A stretch of DNA of 36,690 bases from Olavius algarvensis Gamma 3 endosymbiont (GTDB taxonomy: Bacteria > Pseudomonadota > Gammaproteobacteria > GCA-001735895): the NCBI GenBank assembly GCA_001735895.1, contig DS021199.1, positions 1,025,496 to 1,062,185 of the forward strand, in the 5' to 3' direction. Position 1 is the stretch's first letter. Every line of letters begins with the position of its first letter. Positions 1-8,247 of this stretch are shown in pieces. Position numbers and translations under genes: made by a program. The notes under the pieces were generated by a model, which saw only the letters and a list, made by a program, of their open reading frames with translations, was not told the origin of the DNA and ran no database searches.

Positions 1-510
1 TGGGATAAGTCTCACGGTAAACCGGGCATGTTTGGTCGGGCTGCATTCACCTGGGATAACGAAGCCGATTGTTATTATTGCCCGGCGAACAAGCTACTGA
101 GATGCAGAAATCGCCCATTCAAAAAACCGCGTTCACCCGTTACCAAAGCCAACACGATTATCTATCGCTCAAGTCAGCATGACTGTAAAACCTGCGAACT
201 TAAATCCCGGTGCTGTCCGAATACTAGCCACAGAAAGATCGCCCGTAGTATCTATGAATCATCTCGTGACGTTGCCAGGGATATTTGCGAGACCACGGAA
301 TATTTACAATCCAGGAAAGACAGAAAAAAGGTTGAAGTGCTGTTCGCCCATCTTAAGCGAGTAATGAACTTTGACCGTTTACGATTGCGCGGTATCACTG
401 GCGCACATGACGAATTTTTACTGGCAGCCACAGCGCAAAACCTGAAGAAGTTGGCGCAACAACGATTTAAACCGCCTGATTACAGGATAGGTGCGCCTGC
501 TTTATGCTAA
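1..510 (+). CDS. IS1182-family DDE transposase, C-terminal part
   Basis: The frame is open from base 1 (W-D-K-S-H-G...), so the gene starts outside the window and about 170 C-terminal residues are visible. Two features identify it. One is a cysteine-rich stretch (CKTCELKSRCC). The other is a final segment, R-K-K-V-E-V-L-F-A-H-L-K, followed by an L-R-G and A-Q-N-L-K-K-L pattern; this is the region of the catalytic glutamate in IS1182/IS5-type DDE transposases, which cut and join IS ends. The stop TAA is at 508-510. Nothing visible in this part is broken, but activity cannot be judged without the N-terminal aspartates. Confidence 0.8.
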   Translation, partial: WDKSHGKPGMFGRAAFTWDNEADCYYCPANKLLRCRNRPFKKPRSPVTKANTIIYRSSQHDCKTCELKSRCCPNTSHRKIARSIYESSRDVARDICETTEYLQSRKDRKKVEVLFAHLKRVMNFDRLRLRGITGAHDEFLLAATAQNLKKLAQQRFKPPDYRIGAPALC

Positions 511-637
511 ATCCGATCAAAAGCAACTAAACCAGAACAAAATCCACGAAAAATGTGGATTACCGAAGTGATCCAATCATCGCCGTGATTTGGTGCGCGG
601 AAATCGGCCATTTAATAACCGAGTTTTTCAACAGAAT
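1..637 (+). mobile_element. IS1182-like insertion sequence, right part only
   Basis: This is the 3' portion of an insertion sequence that enters from beyond the left edge. It comprises the transposase end (to 510) and about 127 non-coding bases. The likely outer boundary is near 636-637: there the complement reads TTCTGTTGAAAAACTCGG, a terminal sequence style seen in IS1182-like elements, and homology of the neighbouring secretin gene stops abruptly at the same point. The left end and target duplication lie outside the window, so the boundary is accurate to only a few bases. Confidence 0.75.
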
Positions 638-2023
638 CTGCATTAAACCGCCGATCACTGCCGTATTGCCGCTGGCCACCCGCAGTACCGACTCCATTTC
701 CCGCACCTGAATTTCGGGCACCGCGCTTTGCGCGAGCGGCGTTGAAGTACCCGGAATAATCAGATCGGGCGGGCTGACAAAGCGCAGCACGCGTGAAATG
801 GTCGGCCGGATGTTGAGGATGATTTCGTCGCTTTCGGATATATAAGGCGTTACATTCATAACGAATCCGACCGGGACCGTATTGACCGTATTCTCGACCG
901 TAACTACCGCGGGGCTATTGTCGGTCGCCGGTTCGCGATCGATATCCTGGGTAAAATAAACGATGTTGTCGACGACTTTAAGAATCGAGGTCTGGTTGTT
1001 CAGCGCCATAATTTTCGGGCTCGACATGACCGATACGTCACCGAAGGCATCGAGCGCCTTGATCGCCCCCGAAATAGTCCGATCGTTATTACTGTTGGCA
1101 TAGAGCGCCGATACCACCGGACTGGTGGTCGCTCCGATGGTGGTAGCGAGTACGTTCTGACTCACGCTCCAGCCGTCCCCGACCGCGATGCGCGACCAGT
1201 CGACCCCCGCCTGGAAGTCGTCATTCAAGGTAACCTCGACCACCGTCGCCTCGATCAGCACCTGGCGCCGCGCGCTGCCCATCACCGAATCGAGGAATCC
1301 CTGAATTTCGTCATGCGCTGCGGCGGTGGTGCGCACCGAGATGGTGCCGGATTCGCGGTTGGTAATGACGCTGCCGCCGACATCGCCCGGCGACGCCATT
1401 GCCTCGACGTTTTGCTCGAGCGTAGCCCAGAATTGATTACTGGCTTCGCTTAGTACCGTGGCTGAGGAATTGCTGCCGCCGCTGCTGCCTCCGCTGCCGC
1501 TATCGACCGTGCCGGTAGAGGCGATTTGCGTGGCGACGTCGATCGACGACTTGGTTTCACGGGACATATTCAAATAATCGATGCGGTAGACCCGGGTAAA
1601 CGGCTTGTCCTGCTCGATCACCAGATTCGGGCCATCCAGGTAATAACGCAATGCCACCTGACGCGCTATGCGCTGCAGAATTTGCGGCAGTGTTTGATCG
1701 ATGGCGTTAATGCTGACCCGGCCATCGATCGCCGGGTCGATGTCGAGATTGAGGCGTGCGTCACGCGCCAGCGCAAACAGCAGCTCGCTGGCGGCCAGGT
1801 CGGTCGCCACGACGGTAAAGGTTTGCAGCGGTTCGGCAGGCTCGGGCACGGCAACAATCGGGACTTGCTCCACCACCGGCGGAATATCGGCCTGGGTCGA
1901 CTCAGCCGCTGTCATAGTGGTATCGAGATGCCCCTCCGTTACCGACATGCGTTGGTTTTTCGACCCCGGCGCCTGACAGGCCGTCAGGCTGAGCAAACCG
2001 AGTAACAGTGCAATTCTTTTCAT
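560..2023 (-). pseudogene. MshL-like secretin, C-terminus removed by IS insertion
   Basis: An outer-membrane secretin lipoprotein related to MshL/PilQ/GspD. It has a lipoprotein signal (MKRIALLLGLLSLTAC, lipobox cysteine at 16), a short secretin/TonB-type N-terminal domain around residues 70-130 (LLFALARDARLNLDIDP), a Gly/Ser-rich linker around 175-190, then the secretin domain with the VLIEATVVEV and VIGGLMQ motifs. The normal continuation after GGLMQ (the last beta-barrel strands, about 60-100 residues) is absent. The last 25 codons (560-637) are read from the IS end, so the native part is 638-2023. It is the third gene of a regulator/ATPase/secretin operon, 28 bases after the ATPase. A truncated secretin would not be expected to form a pore. 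A separate intact MshL is encoded at 14069-15751. Confidence 0.85.
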
Positions 2024-2051
2024 TGTGTGATTCCAGTTAAAATCCAGATTG

Positions 2052-3719
2052 CTATAGCAAAGCCTTCTGCATGAGGTTAACCGAATGCAGATACGGCGAA
2101 TTGACTTTCACCGATTCGGGAAATTGCTCGAGCTGGTCGCGGCCCTGAGACAAGGTTTCAAATTCGCTATAGAAAACCCGATAGACACTTCTTTCCTCGG
2201 TATTTTCTTCATATAAATACGTTTTGGATAAATCTAACGGCCAATCATTACGTAGATAATAGACCAATTCGCGCGCTGCGGACTTACTACGCATCATTAC
2301 CTGGATCGATACCTTGTCGCGGTCCGCGTTGCTGAGCCAGATCAGGCTCTGGTCCAGCTTCGTATTTAGCCATTGATTGTAATCGGTGTTTAAGCCGAGG
2401 TCGGTAGCGGATTCGGACGCGAGCACCGCAATCGAAGCGGTTTGATCCAAGGCCTTTTGCTCGGCCCGCGCCGGCGCGTCTGCCGGTCGTACGGCGGCTC
2501 CGGCTTGCTGCGCCACCGCTTCGACCGGCTGGCGCAACTCAACGGGCGGCGGTTTAACTTCGATCGCGGATTGCAAGGCCTTACTCGCGGTTTGAGTGTG
2601 CTGGTCGTCCGCCGCGACCGGCTTTTCAAACCCGTTCAGCGTTGTTGGCGCGGGCTTACCCAAATCCGGCAGTGCCGCAGTATTATGCTGCACTTTTTCC
2701 ATCACTGATTGAGCCGTTTCCCGAACCTGCGGTTCAATATCCGTGACCGGCTTGTCATTCGGCACGACATTTTGCTGATTTACCGCGGTATTAGCGCTCT
2801 GCACGGAGATCCACTGCGAACGCGTCTGATAAACGCCAAGCGCGAGCGCCGCGAGCACTACCGCTATCAGACCTAGCCACCAGAACTTCCTCGATTTAGT
2901 CGACGATTCCCGATCGAAAGCGCTGTCGTTGACCGCGGCGGTTACATGCTTCGGACTCAGGTTATGAGTGCCTTCGGAAAAAGCGGATAACAGAATTTTA
3001 TCGGCAATGATGTTGATGCGCCGCAGCAACCCGGCGGAATGTTGCTCCACCTTTTTCGCTATCGTCCGGTTAATCAATTCCGGCCCGGTATAACCCACTT
3101 CGCGCATGCGGAAATTCAGGTAATTATGAATTTCATTCCGGGTTAAAGGCGCGAGATTGAAATTATGGGTAATGCGCTCGCGCAATTGCCGGATCGACTG
3201 TTGCGACAGATTCTGGTCCAGCTCCGGCTGCCCGAAGAGGATGATTTGCAGCAACTTGTTCTGGTCGGTTTCCAGGTTAGATAGCAAGCGAATTTCCTCA
3301 AGGGTTGCGAGCGGCATGCTTTGCGCTTCCTCGATGAATAAAACCGCTTGCTTGTTTTCCATATGCCGCTGCAACAGGTAATCCTGCAACAGTTGCATGA
3401 CTTCATGCTTGGAAGCATCCTTGGCTACCGGCAATGACAGTTCATGCGCGATGACAAACAGAATGTCTTCCGGCGACACGCTCGGATTGGCGATATAAAC
3501 GATTTCGATCGTAGCCGGCAGTTTCAGTTGCAGCATGCGGCACAGCATTGTTTTGCCGCTGCCGACTTCGCCGACCACCTTGATGATGCCTTCGCCGCGA
3601 TGGATCGAGTAAACCAGCGCCTCCAAAATATCGCCGCGCTTGCCGCCCTCGTAAAACAGGCTGGTGTCGGGGGTAATTTTAAAGGGCGGGCGCTCGAGGC
3701 CGAAATAATCTTCGTACAT
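2052..3719 (-). CDS. ExeA/MshM-like AAA ATPase with TM anchor and periplasmic SPOR-like domain
   Basis: 555 residues, about twice the length of MshM. The cytoplasmic AAA domain (1-265) begins MYEDYFGLERPPFKITPD, as in MshM/ExeA, with Walker A GEVGSGKT at 50-57 and Walker B VLFIEEAQ at 126-133. One membrane span lies at about 279-297. An Ala/Pro/Gln-rich periplasmic linker follows, then a folded C-terminal region (about 440-550) that resembles a SPOR domain by pattern only. The ExeA/GspA architecture couples ATP hydrolysis to secretin assembly and cell-wall contact. That fits the MshL-like secretin gene 28 bases downstream. It starts 3 bases after the upstream regulator gene, so the three genes are one operon. 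The AAA family call is firm; the SPOR call is tentative. Confidence 0.85.
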   Translation of the reverse strand: MYEDYFGLERPPFKITPDTSLFYEGGKRGDILEALVYSIHRGEGIIKVVGEVGSGKTMLCRMLQLKLPATIEIVYIANPSVSPEDILFVIAHELSLPVAKDASKHEVMQLLQDYLLQRHMENKQAVLFIEEAQSMPLATLEEIRLLSNLETDQNKLLQIILFGQPELDQNLSQQSIRQLRERITHNFNLAPLTRNEIHNYLNFRMREVGYTGPELINRTIAKKVEQHSAGLLRRINIIADKILLSAFSEGTHNLSPKHVTAAVNDSAFDRESSTKSRKFWWLGLIAVVLAALALGVYQTRSQWISVQSANTAVNQQNVVPNDKPVTDIEPQVRETAQSVMEKVQHNTAALPDLGKPAPTTLNGFEKPVAADDQHTQTASKALQSAIEVKPPPVELRQPVEAVAQQAGAAVRPADAPARAEQKALDQTASIAVLASESATDLGLNTDYNQWLNTKLDQSLIWLSNADRDKVSIQVMMRSKSAARELVYYLRNDWPLDLSKTYLYEENTEERSVYRVFYSEFETLSQGRDQLEQFPESVKVNSPYLHSVNLMQKALL

Positions 3720-3722
3720 GAC

Positions 3723-5117
3723 TTAATCCCTGTCCTCGATACGGTCCATGCGCCCATACAGGGTCGTGCGGTTGATGCCGAGCATTGCAGCCGCTTTGTT
3801 GACGTTGCCGTCGTGTTCGCGCAGCGCCAGATTTATAGCCTTTTTCTCGACCGTTTTTAACATCCTGTCGAGTTCGAAATCGGCATCCAGCATGGCCGAC
3901 CCAAGCCAATCGTCGCTACCGGCCGCGCCGTTGTTTGGTTGTAATCCCGACATTTCTCGCTGCAGCACCTCGGGCTTGATGGTCTGCCCGGGATACTTCG
4001 CTGAAAGTCTAATTATTATGTTGCGCAATTCGCGCACATTACCCGGGAAAGAATATGCATTCCAGAGCTTTAACGCCGCCTCATCGAGCCTGAAACCAGC
4101 CAGTTGCTCGGCCACCTGTTGCATGAAATAAAGCAACAATTCCCGGGCATCGCCGACCCGCTCCCGCAACGCCGGCACGCGCACCGCCAGCACGCTCAGG
4201 CGATGATACAAATCCTCGCGGAACCGGCCGCTCTTGATGGCCTCGAAAATATCCTTGTTGGTGGCCGCCAGCACGCGCGCCGAGGCATGCCGCGGCCGGG
4301 TTTCACCAAGCCGGTAATACTCGCCGTTTTCCAGCACGCGCAGCAGCTTTGCCTGCAGATCCAGCGGCAAGTCGGCAATCTCGTCGAGCAGCAAGCTACC
4401 GCCGCCGGCATCTTCGAAAAAACCTTTCTTGGTGTCGGTGGCGCCGGTAAAAGCCCCTTTGACGTGGCCGAATAATTGCGATTCGAGCAGCTCGCCGTTG
4501 AAGGCGGCGCAGTTAAGCGTCAGGAAGGGTTCGAGCTTGCGTGAACTGCAACGGTGCAGGTTGCGCGCGGTGACTTCCTTGCCGCTGCCCGATTCACCCT
4601 CGATCAGCACCGGGTAAGGCGAATCTGCAATCTGGCGAATCTGCATGCGCAGCAATTCGATTTCTTCGCTGGACCCGACCAGACCTTCGATGTCGCCGTT
4701 GCCTCCGGCGCTGCCGCCGCCGGCGATGATCTGCTTTTTCAGCCGCAGCTTGATTTCAGCGATATCGCAGGGTTTGGAAATAAAATCGACCGCGCCATCT
4801 TCCTTGGCCTGAAACAGGTGTTTCTTGTTGTCTTGGCCCGACAATACCAGCACCCGGGTGGAGGGATGTTTTTGCGAAATTTTGCGGATAACCGCGAGCC
4901 CCTCGTCGGGTCGATGCGTATTCGGCGGTAGCCCGAGGTCGACCAGCGCCAGCGTCGGCGAGTCGACCATATTATCGATTAGCGCGAAACTGGAGCTCCG
5001 GTCCGAGGCGCGTTCGACATCGTATTCTTCGCTGAGCACATATTCGAGGCTGTCGGTGATAATAGCATCGTCGTCGACCAGCAACAGTGTCGGTTTCTTT
5101 TCACTGTTTAGCGGCAT
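3723..5117 (-). CDS. Sigma-54-dependent NtrC-family response regulator
   Basis: 464 residues. The receiver domain (8-130) has the acidic cluster D15-D17, phospho-acceptor D60 in LALVDLGLP, and K115. The AAA+ domain (about 145-375) has Walker A GESGSGKE at 173-180, an intact GAFTGA sigma-54 contact loop at 221-226, and Walker B LLLDEI at 242-247. A Fis-type helix-turn-helix ends the protein (NVNKAAAMLGINRTTLYGRM). It should activate sigma-54 promoters when phosphorylated. The DLGLPP...EGLAVI spacing in the receiver recalls PrsR-type regulators of exopolysaccharide clusters. It is the first gene of the operon with the AAA-SPOR ATPase and secretin. No kinase gene is adjacent and I found no convincing -24/-12 promoter in the window, so its targets are unknown. 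Confidence 0.92.
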   Translation of the reverse strand: MPLNSEKKPTLLLVDDDAIITDSLEYVLSEEYDVERASDRSSSFALIDNMVDSPTLALVDLGLPPNTHRPDEGLAVIRKISQKHPSTRVLVLSGQDNKKHLFQAKEDGAVDFISKPCDIAEIKLRLKKQIIAGGGSAGGNGDIEGLVGSSEEIELLRMQIRQIADSPYPVLIEGESGSGKEVTARNLHRCSSRKLEPFLTLNCAAFNGELLESQLFGHVKGAFTGATDTKKGFFEDAGGGSLLLDEIADLPLDLQAKLLRVLENGEYYRLGETRPRHASARVLAATNKDIFEAIKSGRFREDLYHRLSVLAVRVPALRERVGDARELLLYFMQQVAEQLAGFRLDEAALKLWNAYSFPGNVRELRNIIIRLSAKYPGQTIKPEVLQREMSGLQPNNGAAGSDDWLGSAMLDADFELDRMLKTVEKKAINLALREHDGNVNKAAAMLGINRTTLYGRMDRIEDRD

Positions 5118-5329
5118 TCCAAGTAACCCAAAAGTTAATCTCCGGAGTATAGTGTCTAAATCTCAACAACTCAAACGGTGCTTTAATTTTGATTTAGAAC
5201 TATTTGAATTATAAAGAAAAAACCTAGCTCTACGCTGGCTTCGATCGAGTTTATAGACTTCGCTCCGGCGTCTTTAGTTAAACGATCCAAGATCATTTCT
5301 GATGCTACCGATTCCCGCCTGGATCGCGC

Positions 5330-5734
5330 TCACGGCGGATCGATCGAAACGGTCGCCCGAATCTGGCGCTGAACGTAATCGAGGCTGCCGTAAGTATCGC
5401 TGCTGGCGACCGATTTCAGGTTGAAGGTATGGATGGGCGGCGGAGCGCCTTCGAAATGCGTGCTGCGGCTGCATTCGACCTCGATGTCGAAGCCGGTAAA
5501 CGCGGCATGGGTAATATTGCTGGAAGCGACACAACTGTCGTTGACGATCGATTGGTGAATGCCCCATTCGATGCCGCTGCGCGCCGCCTGATTCGCACGC
5601 GCGCCCTGCACTCCGTACAGCAGCGTAGTCTGCTGCACCACGCGGAAATTGGTGATATAGACCACCAGGGCGGCAACGACCACCAGCAGGAATATGGCCG
5701 TGATCAGGGTGAATCCGGTCTGCGTCCGTGTCAT
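5330..5734 (-). CDS. mshP: MSHA minor pilin MshP
   Basis: 134 residues with a type III prepilin leader, MTRTQTG/FTLITAIF. Glycine is at -1 and phenylalanine at +1, but there is no glutamate at +5. That absence is typical of MshP/PilX/GspK-like pilins, which sit at the pilus tip. The mature protein has a hydrophobic N-terminal helix and two cysteines in the soluble domain (SCVASS and EVECSRS). It overlaps mshO by an ATGA junction and is the last gene of the mshC-D-O-P operon. No mshQ follows: the next 212 bases (5118-5329) hold no gene I can recognise, and the next gene is the NtrC-type regulator. Confidence 0.8.
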   Translation of the reverse strand: MTRTQTGFTLITAIFLLVVVAALVVYITNFRVVQQTTLLYGVQGARANQAARSGIEWGIHQSIVNDSCVASSNITHAAFTGFDIEVECSRSTHFEGAPPPIHTFNLKSVASSDTYGSLDYVQRQIRATVSIDPP

Positions 5735-6600
5735 GGCACGTTCACCACGTGAATCTGGTGCAGCAGGTTTACCGCTTCGCCGCTATCGCTGATGGCGATT
5801 TCGATGGTCAGAATACCGCCGCGCTGCGCGCTGCCGGCACTATAGGAGAAACTGCAGCTACTGAGCTCGGAAATCACCTTGCCGGCGGCGACCCCGAAAT
5901 CGGCGGGCGTCGTCGGCTGCGCCGCGCGGAAACCGTAACCCGCGTAACGCAGAATTTGGCGGCCCGCCGGGTCGCAGACATAACTGGTTGAACTATCGAC
6001 GAAAAAAGCGCGCTGCCCCGGCGATTGCTGGGTAAATTGGAAGGGTGCGCTCAGGGTGATCTGGTGTTCCTGATTAATTCCCGGATTAAGGGCGGCAAAC
6101 CCCAGCGTGATGGCGTTATTGGTGATAATGCCCTGGTTGTCGACATCCACCGCCTCGGCATAGACATTGACCGAAGTGTTGTAGATCACGAGCCGGTTGT
6201 TGGCATCGAAGGCCGCCGGATTACTCAACGAGCCGAGCAGATTGAAGACCGCATCGGGGCTCGCAAAATCGAGTAAGAAATCCTGATCGGCGGTATAGAT
6301 GCCGCCGAATTCGTCGCGATAGCGCGCGCCGTCGACGGTATTTACCATTTCGAGCGCGGCGCCCGCGCCGACGGCGGTGATACGAATGCTGTTGGGCAGC
6401 GCGCGGCGCACGTCGCGCGCAATCTGGCGCAACGCCATCTCGCCCTGGTCGACCAGTTGCTGGCGACGCAGCTGATCCTGGTAAGCCTCGATCGGATTGG
6501 TGATTAACAGCCCCGCGCCGCTCGCCAGCACGCCCAGCAACACCACCACCACGATCAGCTCGACCAGCGAGAATCCGTCTTGTGACAATCGCGGACTCAT
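5731..6600 (-). CDS. mshO: MSHA minor pilin MshO
   Basis: 289 residues with a prepilin leader MSPRLSQDG/FSLVELIVVVVLLG (Gly -1, Phe +1, Glu +5), a PilW/GspJ-like hydrophobic helix, then a long soluble domain. The segment ...RRQQLVDQGEMALRQIARDVRRALPNSIRI is characteristic of MshO. Minor pilins of this type are processed by the prepilin peptidase and help prime pilus assembly. The gene is joined to mshD and mshP by ATGA overlaps, indicating translational coupling within mshC-D-O-P. Confidence 0.85.
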   Translation of the reverse strand: MSPRLSQDGFSLVELIVVVVLLGVLASGAGLLITNPIEAYQDQLRRQQLVDQGEMALRQIARDVRRALPNSIRITAVGAGAALEMVNTVDGARYRDEFGGIYTADQDFLLDFASPDAVFNLLGSLSNPAAFDANNRLVIYNTSVNVYAEAVDVDNQGIITNNAITLGFAALNPGINQEHQITLSAPFQFTQQSPGQRAFFVDSSTSYVCDPAGRQILRYAGYGFRAAQPTTPADFGVAAGKVISELSSCSFSYSAGSAQRGGILTIEIAISDSGEAVNLLHQIHVVNVP

Positions 6601-7070
6601 GGGTAGCGGATGCGGAAACCGCTCAACAGGATATTACCGATAGCCGGATGAGCGACTTCGACGTCGACCCGCAGCGAATCCGCCGCCGGCAATCCGCCGA
6701 GAGCGGCATTGGTAATGGTTACGGTTACCGTATAAGCCGCTAGCGCGGCCACCGGGTTGCCGAACTGGTCGGCCGCCGCGCCGGCCGCGAGGGTGCTGTA
6801 ATCCTGGACATCGTCAAATTCAGCTCGTCCCGGCTCACCGGCCTCAACCCAACCCAGGCCCAATTCCGGGTCCTGCGGATCGTTGAAGGCGCGCAGCATG
6901 ATTTCTTCGAGATAGGCTTCGGCGATCGTGGTCGCCTGCTGCTGGATCACCGGGTCAGCGCTGCCGCGCACCGTGTTGGCAAAAACGCCGATCAACGCGG
7001 TCGCGGCAATGCTGATGACGACAATGGTGACGATGATTTCGATCAGCGTGAAAGCGGATTGGCGGCGCAT
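6597..7070 (-). CDS. mshD: MSHA minor pilin MshD
   Basis: 157 residues with a prepilin-type N-terminus, MRRQSA/FTLIEIIVTIVVIS. The residue before the predicted cleavage site is alanine rather than the usual glycine; Glu +5 is present. The body matches the MshD/PilV-like pattern (TTIAEAYLEEIMLRAF). It lies 3 bases after mshC and overlaps mshO by ATGA. Role: minor pilin of the MSHA pilus. The Ala at -1 may slow or alter processing, although prepilin peptidases tolerate alanine in some substrates. Confidence 0.82.
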   Translation of the reverse strand: MRRQSAFTLIEIIVTIVVISIAATALIGVFANTVRGSADPVIQQQATTIAEAYLEEIMLRAFNDPQDPELGLGWVEAGEPGRAEFDDVQDYSTLAAGAAADQFGNPVAALAAYTVTVTITNAALGGLPAADSLRVDVEVAHPAIGNILLSGFRIRYP

Positions 7071-7073
7071 GAT

Positions 7074-7550
7074 CTATAACACCTCGACCAGGCCGGTACT
7101 GGCGTGCACGCGAAAGTTATAGCTGCCGGACCCGCCGCTGAGGCTGAAGTCCGAGGTCGCACCCTCGCGCTCGCCGCGGGCGTTGAAGGTGATGCTGCCG
7201 GCGGTCAGCGTATACCCCGACGGGATGTTTACATTCTGATAATTGTTGGCGCGATTGGCCGGGTTAGCCACCGCGCCGGTGAAATCGTCGGCGCTACAGG
7301 TCGAACTTTGAAACAGCTGGTAACTGCCCGCGGTGGTGACGACACGCACATCGCAGCCGCTGCTGATGGCGAGTTTTTGCGCGAACCGCACCGCATTCAC
7401 GGTATCGTCGAAGAAGCCGCGCGCGGCGAATACGTCGCCGCCGCTGAAGCGTCCGAGCGCCACGACACCGAGGATTCCGAGCAAAACGATCACGGTGATC
7501 AGCTCGACCAAAGAAAATCCTGAATTGTGACGACTATTTACTACAATCAT
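7074..7550 (-). CDS. mshC: MSHA minor pilin MshC
   Basis: 158 residues with leader MIVVNSRHNSG/FSLVELITVIVLLG (Gly -1, Glu +5) and a GspH/MshC-like body. The segments FFDDTVNAVRFAQKLAISSGCDV and ITFNARGE are typical of MshC and related pseudopilins. Two cysteines (SGCDV and SSTCSADD) may form a disulfide. It is the first gene of the minor-pilin operon mshC-D-O-P and is transcribed divergently from mshA across a 157-bp AT-rich region, which must hold both promoters. Confidence 0.85.
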   Translation of the reverse strand: MIVVNSRHNSGFSLVELITVIVLLGILGVVALGRFSGGDVFAARGFFDDTVNAVRFAQKLAISSGCDVRVVTTAGSYQLFQSSTCSADDFTGAVANPANRANNYQNVNIPSGYTLTAGSITFNARGEREGATSDFSLSGGSGSYNFRVHASTGLVEVL

Positions 7551-7614
7551 GTGAATTGGGTCAAAAAATCGCTCTCAAAAAGCACAAACTTCACAAATTA
7601 TTATCGATAAATCA

Positions 7615-7642
7615 TTTACTTATATCGAAAATCAACTATATA
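7615..7642 (+). promoter_or_regulatory. Candidate mshA promoter
   Basis: In the AT-rich gap between divergent mshC and mshA, TTTACT (7615-7620) and TATATA (7637-7642) are separated by 16 bases and could serve as -35 and -10 boxes for mshA. Two TTCGAA palindromes (7661-7666 and 7673-7678) lie between this and the ribosome binding site TAGGAG (7694-7699), which is 8 bases before the ATG. This is pattern matching only. No -24/-12 sigma-54 site is evident. Confidence 0.35.
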
Positions 7643-7707
7643 ACATCAACATAGTCTATATTCGAAAAATGATTCGAATTTATTACTCACCGTTAGGAGT
7701 GTAGAAC

Positions 7708-8130
7708 ATGTTTCAGACACAAAAAGGTTTCACGCTGGTAGAATTGGTGGTCGTCATCGTTCTACTCGGCATTCTCGGTGTAACCGCGCTCGGCCGGTTT
7801 CAGGATTTATCCGGAGACGCGCAGGCAGCCGCCAATACCGGCGTCGCGAGCGAGTTATCCTCCGCTTCCAGCATTAACTATGCCGCCCGGGTGCTGGATC
7901 CCACCAGCGCGATTGCGCTCACCGCCAATGGCATCGCCTGCACCAGCCTGGTCGACGGGACTGCCACCTCGCTACTGACAGTGGCGCTCCCGACAACCGA
8001 TTACACGGTAACCGGTACCGGGGCCTGCACCACCAATGGCCCGGGCTCAACTTTCACCTGCACTATCGCCGAAAATCCTGCCGTGGCCGGCGTTGCAGAC
8101 GGTACCGCCACCATTCTCTGTACTCCGTAA
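7708..8130 (+). CDS. mshA: MSHA major pilin MshA (type IVa-like pilin)
   Basis: 140 residues with leader MFQTQKG/FTLVELVVVIVLLG (Gly -1, Phe +1, Glu +5), then the alpha-helical spine and a compact C-terminal domain. That domain has four cysteines (IACTS, GACTT, FTCTI, ILCTP), which could form two disulfides including a C-terminal loop. A strong ribosome binding site (TAGGAG, 8 bases upstream) and its own AT-rich promoter region suit a highly expressed structural subunit. It is the only gene of the pilus locus on the plus strand, convergent with mshF and divergent from mshC. No separate mshB is seen. The MshA-versus-MshB choice rests on its being the only pilin with major-pilin features. Confidence 0.85.
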   Translation: MFQTQKGFTLVELVVVIVLLGILGVTALGRFQDLSGDAQAAANTGVASELSSASSINYAARVLDPTSAIALTANGIACTSLVDGTATSLLTVALPTTDYTVTGTGACTTNGPGSTFTCTIAENPAVAGVADGTATILCTP

Positions 8131-8152
8131 CAGATGAATTAAAACCCGAGGG

Positions 8153-8223
8153 GTTGAGATTTGTTCTCAACTGCCTTGGCCGGAAAGCAGTCACGATTGA
8201 TTATCGTGGCTGCTTTTCGGCCA
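8153..8223. terminator. Hairpins between convergent mshA and mshF
   Basis: A small hairpin (GTTGAGA 8153-8159 / TCTCAAC 8165-8171, 5-base loop) is followed by a large one: arms 8177-8197 and 8203-8223 pair over 21 positions with two G-U wobbles and a 5-base loop. The gap between the mshA stop (8130) and the mshF stop (8248) holds nothing else. The most likely role is bidirectional transcription termination, although T-tracts are short (only TTT after the right arm on plus). A 3'-end RNA stabiliser is an alternative. Confidence 0.6.
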
Positions 8224-8247
8224 TTTGAAAACTGCCGCGGATTCTAC

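Noticed and set aside
560-2023. Truncated secretin as a recent duplicate of mshL
   Set aside because: The two proteins differ throughout, including in the conserved GGLM context, so they are old paralogues or separately acquired.
7551-7707. Sigma-54 promoter for mshA driven by the nearby NtrC-type regulator
   Set aside because: I looked for a TGGC-N-TTGC arrangement in the mshA-mshC gap and found none; a sigma-70-like pair fits better.
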